A stretch of DNA of 64,000 nt, taken from contig NZ_CP130720.1 in assembly GCF_035984415.1 (NCBI RefSeq), positions 558,001 through 622,000 of the forward strand, in the 5' to 3' direction. The DNA comes from Streptomyces sp. NBC_01296 (GTDB lineage Bacteria > Actinomycetota > Actinomycetes > Streptomycetales > Streptomycetaceae). The notes beneath the pieces are model-generated. The model was not told where the DNA came from. It saw only the letters and a program-made list of their open reading frames with translations, and made no database searches. Made by a program: the position numbers and the translations under genes. Of the stretch, positions 26,002 to 34,716 are shown piece after piece (positions within the stretch are counted from its first letter, which is position 1; each line of letters begins with the position of its first letter).

Positions 26002-27809
26002 CCGCCGCCGAACCGGCGCGCCTGCGGCTGCGGCCCGGAGTGGCGGTCACCCCGCTGCGCAGCGGTCTGCACCTGCGCGGCCGGGACGGGAGCGTGACGC
26101 TCGAAGGAAGCAGGGCTCTGCCCGCCCTGTGGGAGCTGCTGTCCGAGCGGCTCGGCCGGGGGCCCGGGGACGGCCCCGGCGAAGAGGCTTACGGCGTCGA
26201 CCCGGGAATCGGCCGGCCCCGCCTCGATCCGGCCGATCCCCGGGTCGAGGCCGCGCTGCACGCGCTGACCGGGCAGCTGCACGCGCACGATCTGCTCGCC
26301 GAGTACCCGGCAGGAGCGGCCGAACCGCCGGCCTGGCTGGGAGCCTCCACGCACCGGCCCGCGCTCGCGGCCGCGGCCCTGGCCGCCACCCGGCCCGTGG
26401 TCGCGGCAGCCGATCCCGGCGGGCCGCTCGCCGCGGCGTTGATCGGCGTCCTGGGCCGCGCGGGGACCCCGCCGGAGGTGTACCGCGACACGGGCCTGCC
26501 GGCCGACCGCGTGGTGGCGGTCGCGGGCACTCCGCCGGTGGCCGTGGCCGTGGCCCGTACCGCCGACGGCGGCTTCGTCACAGCCCCCGCCGAACCGGAA
26601 CGGGCGCGCGCGGACGCCGAGTCGATCGCCGTACGCCTGCACGCCGACACCGGCTCCACGGACGTCGGCTCCCCGGACACCGGCTCTGCGCCCGCCGGGC
26701 CGACAGCCGGGGCATCGGCGGTGCTGACGGCCCTGCTGGCCGGCGCCGCAGCGCAGCGGCTGCTGTGTGCCGCGGCCGGACTGCCCGATCCGGCCGGTCG
26801 GGACGAGGACCCACAACTGCTCCAGGACCGGCCCGCCGTACTGGTCGCCCTGGCCCGGCCCCCGCACGCGTCCTACCGTCCCTGGGTCACCGGGCCCGCC
26901 GACCCCGCGTCCCTCTCCCCCGCCCCTGTCGCCGACCTGGCCGATGCACTGCGTGGCGTCGGGGCACTGGGTGATCCGTACCTGGGCGTGCTCGACGCAC
27001 CGCTGCCAGGCGGTCTGCCCCAGTTGCCCGCCGCGCTCGCGGCCTGCAGCTCGGTGGCCGGGCCGCTGGTGGCCGGGGCTCCCCGGACGGACCTGGCCCG
27101 GCTCTCCGCGGCGTGCCGTGCGGCGGAACTGCACCTGGACGAACGGATACCGGGCCCGGTGACGGTCGGCGCCGGACCCGGACACGCCCTGGGACGGGCC
27201 CTGCGCCGAGCCGCCCTCGCCGCCGCGGCTTCCTGCGGCCCCGACCGCGCACTGCGCGAGGAGGAATGGCGCGACCATCCGCAGGCCCGCCACTGGTGGA
27301 CCGTGCTGACGCGGCATCTGGGGCTTCCGATGGAGATGACGGTTCACCGGTTCCCCGCGGAGCAGGCCTACCTGGCCGTCGTACGGGACCCCGCGGGCCT
27401 GACCGGGCCTGCAGGAGTGGCCGCCCGTGCCGTGGAGGCCACACCCGCCGACGCTGCGGCCCTCGCCGCGCTCGGCGCGGTGACCCGGGCCATGGCCGCC
27501 GAGCACGGTCCGGCCGGGGCCGTGCACACCGCGTTCAGCGGGGCCGAGGCTCCGCTCGCCGTTGCGGGAGTCGAGCCGGCGGCCTGGACGGACGAGGGAT
27601 GGACCGACCGCTGGCTGGCCGGAATCGCACGCCGGGAGCCTGAGTTGTGCGCGGCGCTGGCCCGGCTGACCGGGCTGCACCCCGAACCCTGGCAGCCGGG
27701 TGAGGCGGACCTCGCCGGCAGCGGAGCGGCCGGATCCGCGGGGCCGGTCCTGGCTGCCCTGCACGCCTGCGGATTCAGCGTTCTGGCCGGGTGGGGAGGA
27801 GCCCGATGA
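25998..27809 (+). CDS. lazD: Azoline cyclodehydratase partner (RRE / ocin-ThiF-like)
   Basis: A 603-residue protein with an N-terminal region (RLRLRPGVAVTPLRSGLHLRGRDG...) of the kind that binds leader peptides in RiPP systems, followed by a degenerate ThiF-like body. It should present the precursor to the YcaO enzyme LazE. The central part is Ala/Pro-rich and low in recognisable motifs, as usual for this family. GTG start overlapping lazC; stop overlapping lazE (ATGA). Confidence 0.82.
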   Translation: MTAAEPARLRLRPGVAVTPLRSGLHLRGRDGSVTLEGSRALPALWELLSERLGRGPGDGPGEEAYGVDPGIGRPRLDPADPRVEAALHALTGQLHAHDLLAEYPAGAAEPPAWLGASTHRPALAAAALAATRPVVAAADPGGPLAAALIGVLGRAGTPPEVYRDTGLPADRVVAVAGTPPVAVAVARTADGGFVTAPAEPERARADAESIAVRLHADTGSTDVGSPDTGSAPAGPTAGASAVLTALLAGAAAQRLLCAAAGLPDPAGRDEDPQLLQDRPAVLVALARPPHASYRPWVTGPADPASLSPAPVADLADALRGVGALGDPYLGVLDAPLPGGLPQLPAALAACSSVAGPLVAGAPRTDLARLSAACRAAELHLDERIPGPVTVGAGPGHALGRALRRAALAAAASCGPDRALREEEWRDHPQARHWWTVLTRHLGLPMEMTVHRFPAEQAYLAVVRDPAGLTGPAGVAARAVEATPADAAALAALGAVTRAMAAEHGPAGAVHTAFSGAEAPLAVAGVEPAAWTDEGWTDRWLAGIARREPELCAALARLTGLHPEPWQPGEADLAGSGAAGSAGPVLAALHACGFSVLAGWGGAR

Positions 27810-29791
27810 GCGGGTACAGGACGAACGCGACGGCTGCCGAGACTGCGGATGCCGAGGCCACTGCTGCCGAGGCCACTGCTACCGAGGCCACGGTGGTGGC
27901 CACCGCCGCCGGCCCCGTACCCGTACCCGTCCTGGATCCGGCTGCGGCGCTGAAGACCACCGGCGGCGCCGCCATCGTCCACCTCACCTCGTGGACGCTG
28001 GAGCTCGCGGAGCGGCTCAGCCGCCACGCGTCGGCGCGTCCCGTGCGGCTGGTGCCGGTACGCGAGGACGGAGCGCTGACCGTGATCGGCCCCGTCCTGG
28101 AGCCCGGGGCGCGGGCGTGCCTGTCGTGCACCGAGTACCGGCGACTGGCCACCGCGGGCGGCAGGGTGCCCTGGCAGAGCCCCCGGCTGGCGCTCGGCGG
28201 CACCGGTACGCCGGCCATGTCGGACGCGGCCCTGCTGCTCGCTGCCGCCCTGCTGGAGCCCGGACCCGCCGCGGAGGCGGGGGCGCCGCCCACCGTCCAC
28301 ATCGTCCAGGGGCACCGGGCCACCTGGTCCACCCATCACGTCCGCCCGGTCGGCGGCTGCCCGGTGTGCCGCCCGCTGCCGGCCGACTCCCCCACCGCGG
28401 CCGGGTTTCCGGACACGCCGCAGCCGCTGCCCGACCCCGCAGTGCTGCGCGGCGCCAACGACCGTACGGGAGCGGACCGGTTGCGGGCCGAGCTGCACGA
28501 CGAGCGGTTCGGCCCGGTGCGCCGGCTGTTCCGCACGGAGGACTCCGCCTTCGCCCTCACCACCGCCTGGGTGACGGACGGCCGGCTGCTCGACGACGGG
28601 GGCTACGGGCGCTCCGCCGATTTCCGCTCCAGCGAGCGGGTGGCGCTGTTCGAGGGTGTGGAACGGCTGGCCGGCATGCGCCCGCTGGGCCGCCGTACCG
28701 TCCTGCGCGCATCCTTCGCCGAGCTGGGCCCGGACGCTGCCGTGGACCCCGCCCGGCTCGGTCTGCCCGACCCGGCCCACCGGGGGCACCCTGCCGCCCG
28801 GACCGTCCCGTACGACGCGGACCTGGAGCTGGACTGGGTGTACGGCTGGTCGCTCACCGAGGGCCGGGCCCGGGCGGTGCCCGAGCACGTGGCGTACTGG
28901 GATCTTGCGCCGGACCCTGCCCGGGCGCGGGTGGTCTACGAGTCCTCGAACGGCTGCGGACTCGGGAACAGCCCCCAGGAGGCCGCGCTCTACGGGCTGT
29001 TCGAGGTGGCGGAACGGGACGCCTTCCTGATGGCGTGGTACGCGCGCACGCCGCTGCCCGGCATTGCCTTGCCCGACGACGACCCGCTGGTGACCGCCCT
29101 GGCCTCGCGCGCCGCGCTGATGGGTTACCGGCTGCGTCTGCTGGACGCCACCAACGACCTCGGCATCCCGGCGGTGGTCGCGCTCTGCCGCTACGAGGGG
29201 AGTCACCCGGACGCTCCCCGCACCTTCCTGGCCGCCGGAGCCCACCACGATCCGCGCGCCGCGATCCGCTCGGCGGTGGCGGAGGTCGTCACCAACGTCC
29301 AGGACGCCGTGCACCGGCCGACCGGTCCGGGCGGGGCGCGCGACCCGGAGCGGCTGCGCCCCATGCTCCGGCGGCCCGAGCTGGTGGTCGATCTCGACGA
29401 CCACGTGGGCCTGAACACCCTGCCGGAGGCACAGCCCCGGCTGGAGTTCCTGTTCGCCGACGTACGGGAGGTCCGCTGGCAGGAACGGTGGCCGGGCGCT
29501 CCCTGGCCCGTGGCCGACCTCACCCGGCTGCTGACGGAGACGGTCGCGCGACTGGCCGCCCAGGGGCTGGAGGTGGTCGTCGTGACGCAGGACGAGCCCG
29601 GGATCCGGGACCGGCTGGGGCTGCACTGCGCCAAGGTGATCGTGCCCGGCACCCTCCCGATGACTTTCGGCCACGTCAACCGCCGCACGCTCGGGCTGCC
29701 CCGGCTTCTGGAGGTGCCCCACCGGCTGGGGCGCACCGCCCGTCCGCTGCGCCACGACGAACTCCCCCTGTACCCGCACCCGTTCCCGTGA
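27806..29791 (+). CDS. lazE: YcaO cyclodehydratase
   Basis: A 661-residue YcaO-domain protein that should use ATP to convert Cys and one Ser into azolines. ATP/Mg-binding blocks are SSERVALFEGVERLAG, SSNGCGLGNSPQEAALYGLFEVAERDAFLM and RSAVAEVVTNVQD. The chain ends in PHPFP, the proline-rich C-terminus typical of active YcaO enzymes. An N-terminal ~190-residue segment with CLSC and CPVC motifs suggests a zinc-binding, ThiF-like part. ATG 27806 overlaps the lazD stop; GGAG is just upstream. The N-terminus holds repeats of A-T-E-A/A-A-E-A. Confidence 0.9.
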   Translation: MSGYRTNATAAETADAEATAAEATATEATVVATAAGPVPVPVLDPAAALKTTGGAAIVHLTSWTLELAERLSRHASARPVRLVPVREDGALTVIGPVLEPGARACLSCTEYRRLATAGGRVPWQSPRLALGGTGTPAMSDAALLLAAALLEPGPAAEAGAPPTVHIVQGHRATWSTHHVRPVGGCPVCRPLPADSPTAAGFPDTPQPLPDPAVLRGANDRTGADRLRAELHDERFGPVRRLFRTEDSAFALTTAWVTDGRLLDDGGYGRSADFRSSERVALFEGVERLAGMRPLGRRTVLRASFAELGPDAAVDPARLGLPDPAHRGHPAARTVPYDADLELDWVYGWSLTEGRARAVPEHVAYWDLAPDPARARVVYESSNGCGLGNSPQEAALYGLFEVAERDAFLMAWYARTPLPGIALPDDDPLVTALASRAALMGYRLRLLDATNDLGIPAVVALCRYEGSHPDAPRTFLAAGAHHDPRAAIRSAVAEVVTNVQDAVHRPTGPGGARDPERLRPMLRRPELVVDLDDHVGLNTLPEAQPRLEFLFADVREVRWQERWPGAPWPVADLTRLLTETVARLAAQGLEVVVVTQDEPGIRDRLGLHCAKVIVPGTLPMTFGHVNRRTLGLPRLLEVPHRLGRTARPLRHDELPLYPHPFP

Positions 29792-29801
29792 GGACGATCC
29801 G

Positions 29802-31658
29802 ATGACCGAACAGCCTTACGCGTCCGCGTCCCCCGTGCGGGCGGAAGCGCACGCCGCTAGGACGGCGGCCCCCGCACCGGCTCCGGCGGGAGACTGGCAG
29901 AGCCTGCACCTGACCCTGCACACCGACGGAGCGGACACCGATGCCTTCGTCACCGGGGCGCTCGCCCCGCTGATGGACAGCCGGTACGGGCCGAGCGGCG
30001 GGTACGGGCCGAACGGCGGGTACGGGCCGAACGGCGGGTACGGGCCGAGCGGCGGCGCCTGGTTCTTCATCCGCTACCACGAGGGCGGACCCCACCTGCG
30101 GATCAGGTTCCGCGGCGCAGAGCCTGCCGCGGATGCGGCCGAGGACGCGGTCGAACTCGCCGCGGAGCTGGCCCTGTTGGCCGCGGGCACCACCCCCGTC
30201 ACCGGCCCCTGGCCCGGTCGGCACGGGGAGGTGCGCGCGGCGCCGTACGAGCCGGAGACCGAGCGCTACGGCGGGCCGGCCGCGCTCCCGGTGGCCGAGG
30301 AGGTGTTCGTGCACTCGACGCGCGCGGCCGTCGCCGCCCTGCGCGCCGTGCCCGACCGGGCCGACCGGCTGCGGCTCGCCCTGGACCTCGCCCACGCCAC
30401 GGCGTACGCCCTGGGCCTGGACGAACTGGCCTCGGCGGGCTGGCTGCGCCGGCACGCCGCGTCCTGGCGCTGGGCCGCCGAGGCGCGGCCGCTGCCCGGA
30501 GCCGCCGTCCACACCCGGGTCAACACGGTGTTCGCGGCCCAGCGTACGAACCTGGGGCGGCGGGCTCGGGCGGTGCGCGCCGGGCTGGACGAGGGCTCCG
30601 CCGCTCCCTGGCTGGCGGAGTGGACCGGGCAGGTGCGAGCGGCCGACGCCCGGTTGCGTACCGCCGTACTCCCCGCGGACCGGCCGGACGCGCCGGTGCG
30701 GGCGCACCGCCGGCTGTGGGTGTGGGCCTCACAACTCCACATGCTGTTCAACCGGTTGGGGGTCTCCCCCGACGAGGAACGGGCCGTCTGCCGGCTCGCG
30801 GGCCGCGCCCTGCTGGAGACGGGGGACGAGGACGGCTTCTTCGGTGCCGGCCCGCGCGCGGCCGACTACCAGTACCTGGAGCAGAGCAAGTTCCAGATCG
30901 GTCGTGCCCAGGACACCGCCGTGCGGAGCATCGAGCAGCCCGGCATCCCGTCCGAGCACCGACGGCCCGAGGCCGAACGGGCGCTCCCCGCGGCCTCGTT
31001 GCCGGATCTGCCCCTCGCCGAGGCGCTGCGCCGGCGCAGTTCGGCGCGCGGGGCGCTGCGGGGGCCGCTCACCGCGGAGGAGCTGGGCGGGGTGCTGTGG
31101 CACGCCCACGCCCCGAGCCATGTGTCCCGGCGGCCTCTGCCCGACGGCACGGAGCGCACCCTGCACCACCGCCCGTACCCGAGCGCAGGCGCCCTCTACA
31201 GCGTCCGGGTACGGCTCCTGGCGCTCGCGGTGACGGGACTGGCCCCCGGCACCTACCACTGCATGCCGGAGCGGCGGTCGCTGGTCGCCCTCGGACCCGC
31301 GCCGGACCTCGGCGGGCTCAAGGCGTTGTCCTCGTACCTCTCGCGCCCGGCCGACGACCCGGACTCCGTGGGGATCGACGAGGCACCGGCCGTACTGGCG
31401 GTCCACCTGGACCTGGGGCTGCTCCGCCGCCGCTACGGGCTGCGGGCGCTGCGGCTGGGCCTGCTGGAGGCCGGGCACCTGGCGCAGACCCTCCAGCTCA
31501 CGGCCGGCGCGTTCGGGCTGGCCACGATTCCGCTCGGTGGCCTGCACGACGACCTGGCGCACGAGCTGCTGGGCCTGGACGACCTCGACGAGCCGATCCA
31601 GTACCTACTGCCGCTCGGACGCCTGGCCCCCGGGCCGGCGCCCCGGCCTGCGGCGTAG
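29802..31658 (+). CDS. lazF: Bifunctional glutamate-elimination domain / azoline dehydrogenase
   Basis: A 618-residue fusion. Residues ~30-370 resemble the SpaB-C elimination domain (DWQSLHLTLHTDGADTDAFV, WFFIRYHEGGPHLRIRF, HMLFNRLGVSPDEE), which removes glutamate to give dehydroalanine. Residues ~400-610 resemble McbC/SagB FMN oxidoreductases (RRSSARGALRGPLTAEELGGVLWHA, YPSAGALYSVRV, GLLEAGHLAQTLQLTA), which oxidise azolines to azoles. This fusion is diagnostic of lactazole-type clusters. A YGP(S/N)GG repeat interrupts the N-terminal domain near residues 62-85. GAGGACG precedes ATG. Confidence 0.9.
   Translation: MTEQPYASASPVRAEAHAARTAAPAPAPAGDWQSLHLTLHTDGADTDAFVTGALAPLMDSRYGPSGGYGPNGGYGPNGGYGPSGGAWFFIRYHEGGPHLRIRFRGAEPAADAAEDAVELAAELALLAAGTTPVTGPWPGRHGEVRAAPYEPETERYGGPAALPVAEEVFVHSTRAAVAALRAVPDRADRLRLALDLAHATAYALGLDELASAGWLRRHAASWRWAAEARPLPGAAVHTRVNTVFAAQRTNLGRRARAVRAGLDEGSAAPWLAEWTGQVRAADARLRTAVLPADRPDAPVRAHRRLWVWASQLHMLFNRLGVSPDEERAVCRLAGRALLETGDEDGFFGAGPRAADYQYLEQSKFQIGRAQDTAVRSIEQPGIPSEHRRPEAERALPAASLPDLPLAEALRRRSSARGALRGPLTAEELGGVLWHAHAPSHVSRRPLPDGTERTLHHRPYPSAGALYSVRVRLLALAVTGLAPGTYHCMPERRSLVALGPAPDLGGLKALSSYLSRPADDPDSVGIDEAPAVLAVHLDLGLLRRRYGLRALRLGLLEAGHLAQTLQLTAGAFGLATIPLGGLHDDLAHELLGLDDLDEPIQYLLPLGRLAPGPAPRPAA
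29985..30056. repeat. 18-bp tandem repeat (4 copies) inside lazF
   Basis: Units at 29985, 30003, 30021 and 30039 encode YGPSGG, YGPNGG, YGPNGG, YGPSGG. They sit in a loop between DSR and AWFFIRY of the elimination domain, keep frame, and vary by one base. Confidence 0.9.
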
Positions 31659-31668
31659 TCGGGAGGGA

Positions 31669-31722
31669 ACCGGAGCCGCGGCGGGGACGGGGTGAACCCC
31701 GTGCCCGCGCCGTGGCTCCGGT
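31669..31722. terminator. Long terminator hairpin after lazF
   Basis: ACCGGAGCC-GCGGCG-GGGACGGGG pairs with CCCCGTGCCCGCGCCGTGGCTCCGGT with few mismatches around a short GTGAA-type loop. It begins 11 bp after the lazF stop and lies before the convergent minus-strand gene, so it can serve both directions. Confidence 0.75.
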
Positions 31723-31745
31723 GGCGCTGACTCGGCTCTGGCGGC

Positions 31746-32735
31746 TCAGCTCACGCGTTCGATGCGTGCCCGCCGGATCAGGTTCTTGCCCGGCTCCCGG
31801 ACCTTCTCGAACGCCGCGTTGTTCAGCAGAGCACAGCTGCCTGACGGGCCGTTCACCGTCACCGTCGTCGCCTGACCGTTGTCCAGGTTCGTCACCTTCA
31901 GCTTCGTCCCCACCGGGAACGTCCCACTGCTCGCCGCCGGCGCACCCCCCTCACCCGACAACGTCACCGTCGACCCCGGACACACCACCTCCCCCGTCGC
32001 CGGCGGCACCTGCACAGCAGCCGCACCGGCCGCACCCGCCGGCGCCTCATTGCCACCGCCCACCCGCTCGATACGTGCCCGCCGGATCAAGTTCTTCCCC
32101 GGTTCCCGAACCTTCTCGAACGCCGCATTGTTCAGCAGGACACAACTCCCCGACGGACCGTTCACCGTCACCGTCGTCGCCTGACCGTTGTCCAGATTCG
32201 TCACCTTCAACTTCGTCCCCACCGGGAACGTCCCACTGCTCGCCGCCGGCGCACCCCCCTCACCCGACAACGTCACCGTCGACCCCGGACACACCACCTC
32301 CCCCGTCGCCGGCGGCACCTGCACAGCAGCCGCACCGGCCGCACCCGCCGCACCCGCCGGCGCCTCATTGCCACCGCCCACCCGCTCGATACGTGCCCGC
32401 CGGATCAGGTTCTTCCCCGGCTCCCGAACCTTCTCGAACGCCGCATTGTTCAGCAGGACACAACTCCCCGACGGACCGTTCACCGTCACCGTCGTCGCCT
32501 GACCGTTGTCCAAATTGGTCACCTTCAGCTTCGTCCCCACCGGGAACGTCCCACTGCTCGCCGCCGGCGCACCCCCCTCACCCGACAACGTCACCGTCGA
32601 CCCCGGACATACGACGTTGGGGACCGCGGCGTTGCCGGCCGCCATCGTGGCGACGATCCCTCCGGTCGCGAGGGCTCCCGCGACGACGGAGAACACGACC
32701 TTCTTCTTGAGACTCATAGTCCGTTTCCTGGACAT
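31746..32735 (-). CDS. Secreted protein of three near-identical RlpA-like (double-psi barrel) repeats
   Basis: A ~329-residue exported protein. The signal peptide is about residues 1-36 (KKKVVFSVVAGALATGGIVATMAAG). Three repeats of 103-106 residues follow, each starting VVCPGSTVTLSG, with FPVGTKLKVTNLDNGQATTVTV, SC(V/A)LLNNAAFEKV and IRRARIERV, joined by GGNEAPAGAAGAA-type linkers. VTNLDNGxxxTVTV and the following pattern recall RlpA/expansin double-psi barrels, but the catalytic Asp (VxDRGP) is replaced by VNGPSG. Each repeat has two Cys. GAGGAG precedes ATG 32735; ATG 32717 is an alternative. Role unknown, perhaps cell-wall binding. Confidence 0.8.
   Translation of the reverse strand: MSRKRTMSLKKKVVFSVVAGALATGGIVATMAAGNAAVPNVVCPGSTVTLSGEGGAPAASSGTFPVGTKLKVTNLDNGQATTVTVNGPSGSCVLLNNAAFEKVREPGKNLIRRARIERVGGGNEAPAGAAGAAGAAAVQVPPATGEVVCPGSTVTLSGEGGAPAASSGTFPVGTKLKVTNLDNGQATTVTVNGPSGSCVLLNNAAFEKVREPGKNLIRRARIERVGGGNEAPAGAAGAAAVQVPPATGEVVCPGSTVTLSGEGGAPAASSGTFPVGTKLKVTNLDNGQATTVTVNGPSGSCALLNNAAFEKVREPGKNLIRRARIERVS
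31749..32600. repeat. Three tandem ~309-318-bp repeats in one gene
   Basis: Equivalent points fall at 31879, 32188 and 32506, so the units are 309 and 318 bp long. The difference is three Ala-rich linker codons. Nucleotide identity is very high, including synonymous positions, except in the 3-prime-most ~90 bp, which points to recent duplication or ongoing conversion. Confidence 0.9.
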
Positions 32736-33113
32736 TGGCACTCCTCGATCCGATGGACGCTGTCCCACCCCACGTCCTGCATACGGCCGAGATCGCGGGC
32801 AAAGTTCAGTCCTGTCAGCGCCTGATAAATCAAGCGGCGAGGAGGTTCGGAGCGCTGCACGGGGGGCATACCGCCGAGCTCGTGGATCATGGGTTACGCC
32901 AAAGAAGCAGGTCACAACCCCCATGCCGATGAGGGTGAGGTGTGTGCGGCGCTCACACCGACCGTCTGGACCGGCGCGGGGCGAGGAGACCACAGGCACC
33001 TTTAAGGTTCAGTTGATCTGCCCTTAAGCCTGCCCGGCCGCGACTGCCGAGACGCGGAGCGGCCTTCGCCGGGCCCCGGTTGCCATGCCGCGTTGGCCGT
33101 GCGGAGCCCGCTC
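32736..33113. other. Intergenic region
   Basis: This 378-bp gap separates two minus-strand genes. It should hold the promoter of the triple-repeat protein gene. It is locally richer in A+T (for example around 32800-32840 and 32995-33030). No supported gene or strong hairpin was found. Confidence 0.6.
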
Positions 33114-34484
33114 TCAGTCGGCGGCGGAAGCCGGATCGTCGAGTTCGTGCAGCCCCGCCGGATCCTCGTCGGTCAACACCTTCCCGGTCGCGGTGACGAA
33201 GCGCTGGGCGTGGCCCCGGTGCACGCACAGGAGCTGGTCGCGGGTGCCGTTCCGGTCCCGGTGCACGGCCAACGCCGGACCGTACTTGCTGCTGTGCCCC
33301 GGCATCTCGGTGTCCGTGCTCCACCCGGCGCCGTCGAAGGCGGACCACCACAGCTGCTGGCGGGCGGGGTCGCGGTGGACGCACATCAGCTTGCCGTCGA
33401 AGACGGCGAGGCCGATGTTGCTCCGGGTGCGGTGCCCGGGCAGGGCGCCCTCGGAGGTCCAGGTGGTGCCGCGCAGCCAGGTCCAGTGGATCGCCCCGTC
33501 CTTGGGGTTGCCGTACAGCAGGTGCAGACTGCCGTCGTACACGGCGAGCGCCGGGGACCTCGTGGTGGCGCAGCCGGGAACGGGTTCGGGGGTGGTCCAG
33601 CTGCGGCCGTCCCGGCTCGTGGTGACCATGATCCGCTGGGCGGCGTCGGCGTAGGCGAGGTGGAGCGCGTCGTGGAAGACGGCCAGCGCCGGGCCGTAGA
33701 CGCTCTCGGCGTCGGGGACCGGCCGGTCCGGCGACCAGGTACCACCGTCGTACGAGGTCAGCGCCATGCCCCAGTCGCCCGAGCCGCCGCGGTGCGCGCA
33801 GTACAGCCGGTTCTGGAACACGGCCAGGGCCGGGCTGCCCAGGGTGTGGTGACCGGGGAACGGCTGATCCTCGGACCGGCTGCCGTCCGATCGGTGCGCG
33901 GTCCACCACAGGCCGGGGTCGTCGCCCCGGCCCTGGTAGACGCAGTACAGGTCATCGCGGAAGACGGCGAGGGCGGGTGTTTCGGAGGCGTAGCGGGCCG
34001 TGAACTGCACGTCGGCCCCCCAGCCCGCGCCCGGCTCGAACACGCTGAACCACAGGCCGCTCTCGCGGGGCGGCGCGTCGAGGGCCACGGGCGCGAGGAG
34101 GGTGGGCGCGGCCCACGGCGAGACCAGCTCGCACCCGGCGCCCCGGGCGGCCGACCGGATCTGTTCGGCGCGTCCGCCCAGCCCCGCGCCGACGGCTTCG
34201 GCGAGGGCCGCGGGCAGGGAGCCGGCGAGCGCTTCCTCCACCAGGCCGGGGAAACCGCTGACGGGCCCGCTGCCGTCGGGTGGCGCGAGGTGGTCGGCCG
34301 CCCGCTGGTCGAGGCGGAGGGCGAAGCCCCACCCCAACAGGCGGACGGAGACGGCCGTCCCCGCCGCGGCGAGCTCTTCGCCCGCCCGTTCCGCGCACTC
34401 CACGGCCTTGGCCGACGGAGCGTCCGCGCCGAACTCCGGTGCCGTGCCGCTCTGCCACCCGGGGGCGGCGCCTTCGATCGCCAT
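33114..34484 (-). CDS. Sialidase-like six-repeat propeller protein with helical N-terminus
   Basis: A 456-residue protein without a signal peptide. Residues ~1-150 are helical and of unknown type. From ~160 onward six repeats centre on the motif PALAVF(R/Q/H)(D/N)-x-LY or close variants (TPALAVFRDDLYCVY, SPALAVFQNRLYCAH, GPALAVFHDALHLAY, SPALAVYDGSLHLLY, NIGLAVFDGKLMCVH, GPALAVHRDRNG). Each is followed by a W-rich strand, which is the layout of a six-bladed propeller with sialidase Asp-box-like turns. No catalytic residues are identified. AGGAAGG precedes ATG 34484. Function unknown. Confidence 0.75.
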   Translation of the reverse strand: MAIEGAAPGWQSGTAPEFGADAPSAKAVECAERAGEELAAAGTAVSVRLLGWGFALRLDQRAADHLAPPDGSGPVSGFPGLVEEALAGSLPAALAEAVGAGLGGRAEQIRSAARGAGCELVSPWAAPTLLAPVALDAPPRESGLWFSVFEPGAGWGADVQFTARYASETPALAVFRDDLYCVYQGRGDDPGLWWTAHRSDGSRSEDQPFPGHHTLGSPALAVFQNRLYCAHRGGSGDWGMALTSYDGGTWSPDRPVPDAESVYGPALAVFHDALHLAYADAAQRIMVTTSRDGRSWTTPEPVPGCATTRSPALAVYDGSLHLLYGNPKDGAIHWTWLRGTTWTSEGALPGHRTRSNIGLAVFDGKLMCVHRDPARQQLWWSAFDGAGWSTDTEMPGHSSKYGPALAVHRDRNGTRDQLLCVHRGHAQRFVTATGKVLTDEDPAGLHELDDPASAAD

Positions 34485-34716
34485 GCTGCCTTCCTGCCTG
34501 CAGGGCCGCGGGCCGGACGGCCCGCGTTCCGCGCGGCACGCGGGCGAACCGTCCCGACCCGCGGACATGGACGCTGGACACTTGCGGCCCGTTCCCGGCC
34601 GGTATGCACCGGTCTGCGGGCTCTCCCACCATTGACCGGGCCTGCCGGTGCGGACAAGTAGCCGTTCTCAGCCGCCTGCCGTCGGCGAACGCGCCACCGG
34701 GTACCTGTGGCGGCCC

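Noticed and set aside
27368..29779. 803-residue minus-strand open frame opposite lazD/lazE
   Set aside because: Antisense shadow; YcaO motifs lie on the other strand.
30620..32710. 696-residue plus-strand open frame with Ser/Pro repeats
   Set aside because: Runs in the wrong frame of lazF and then antisense through the triple-repeat gene; its apparent repeats come only from the DNA repeats of that gene.
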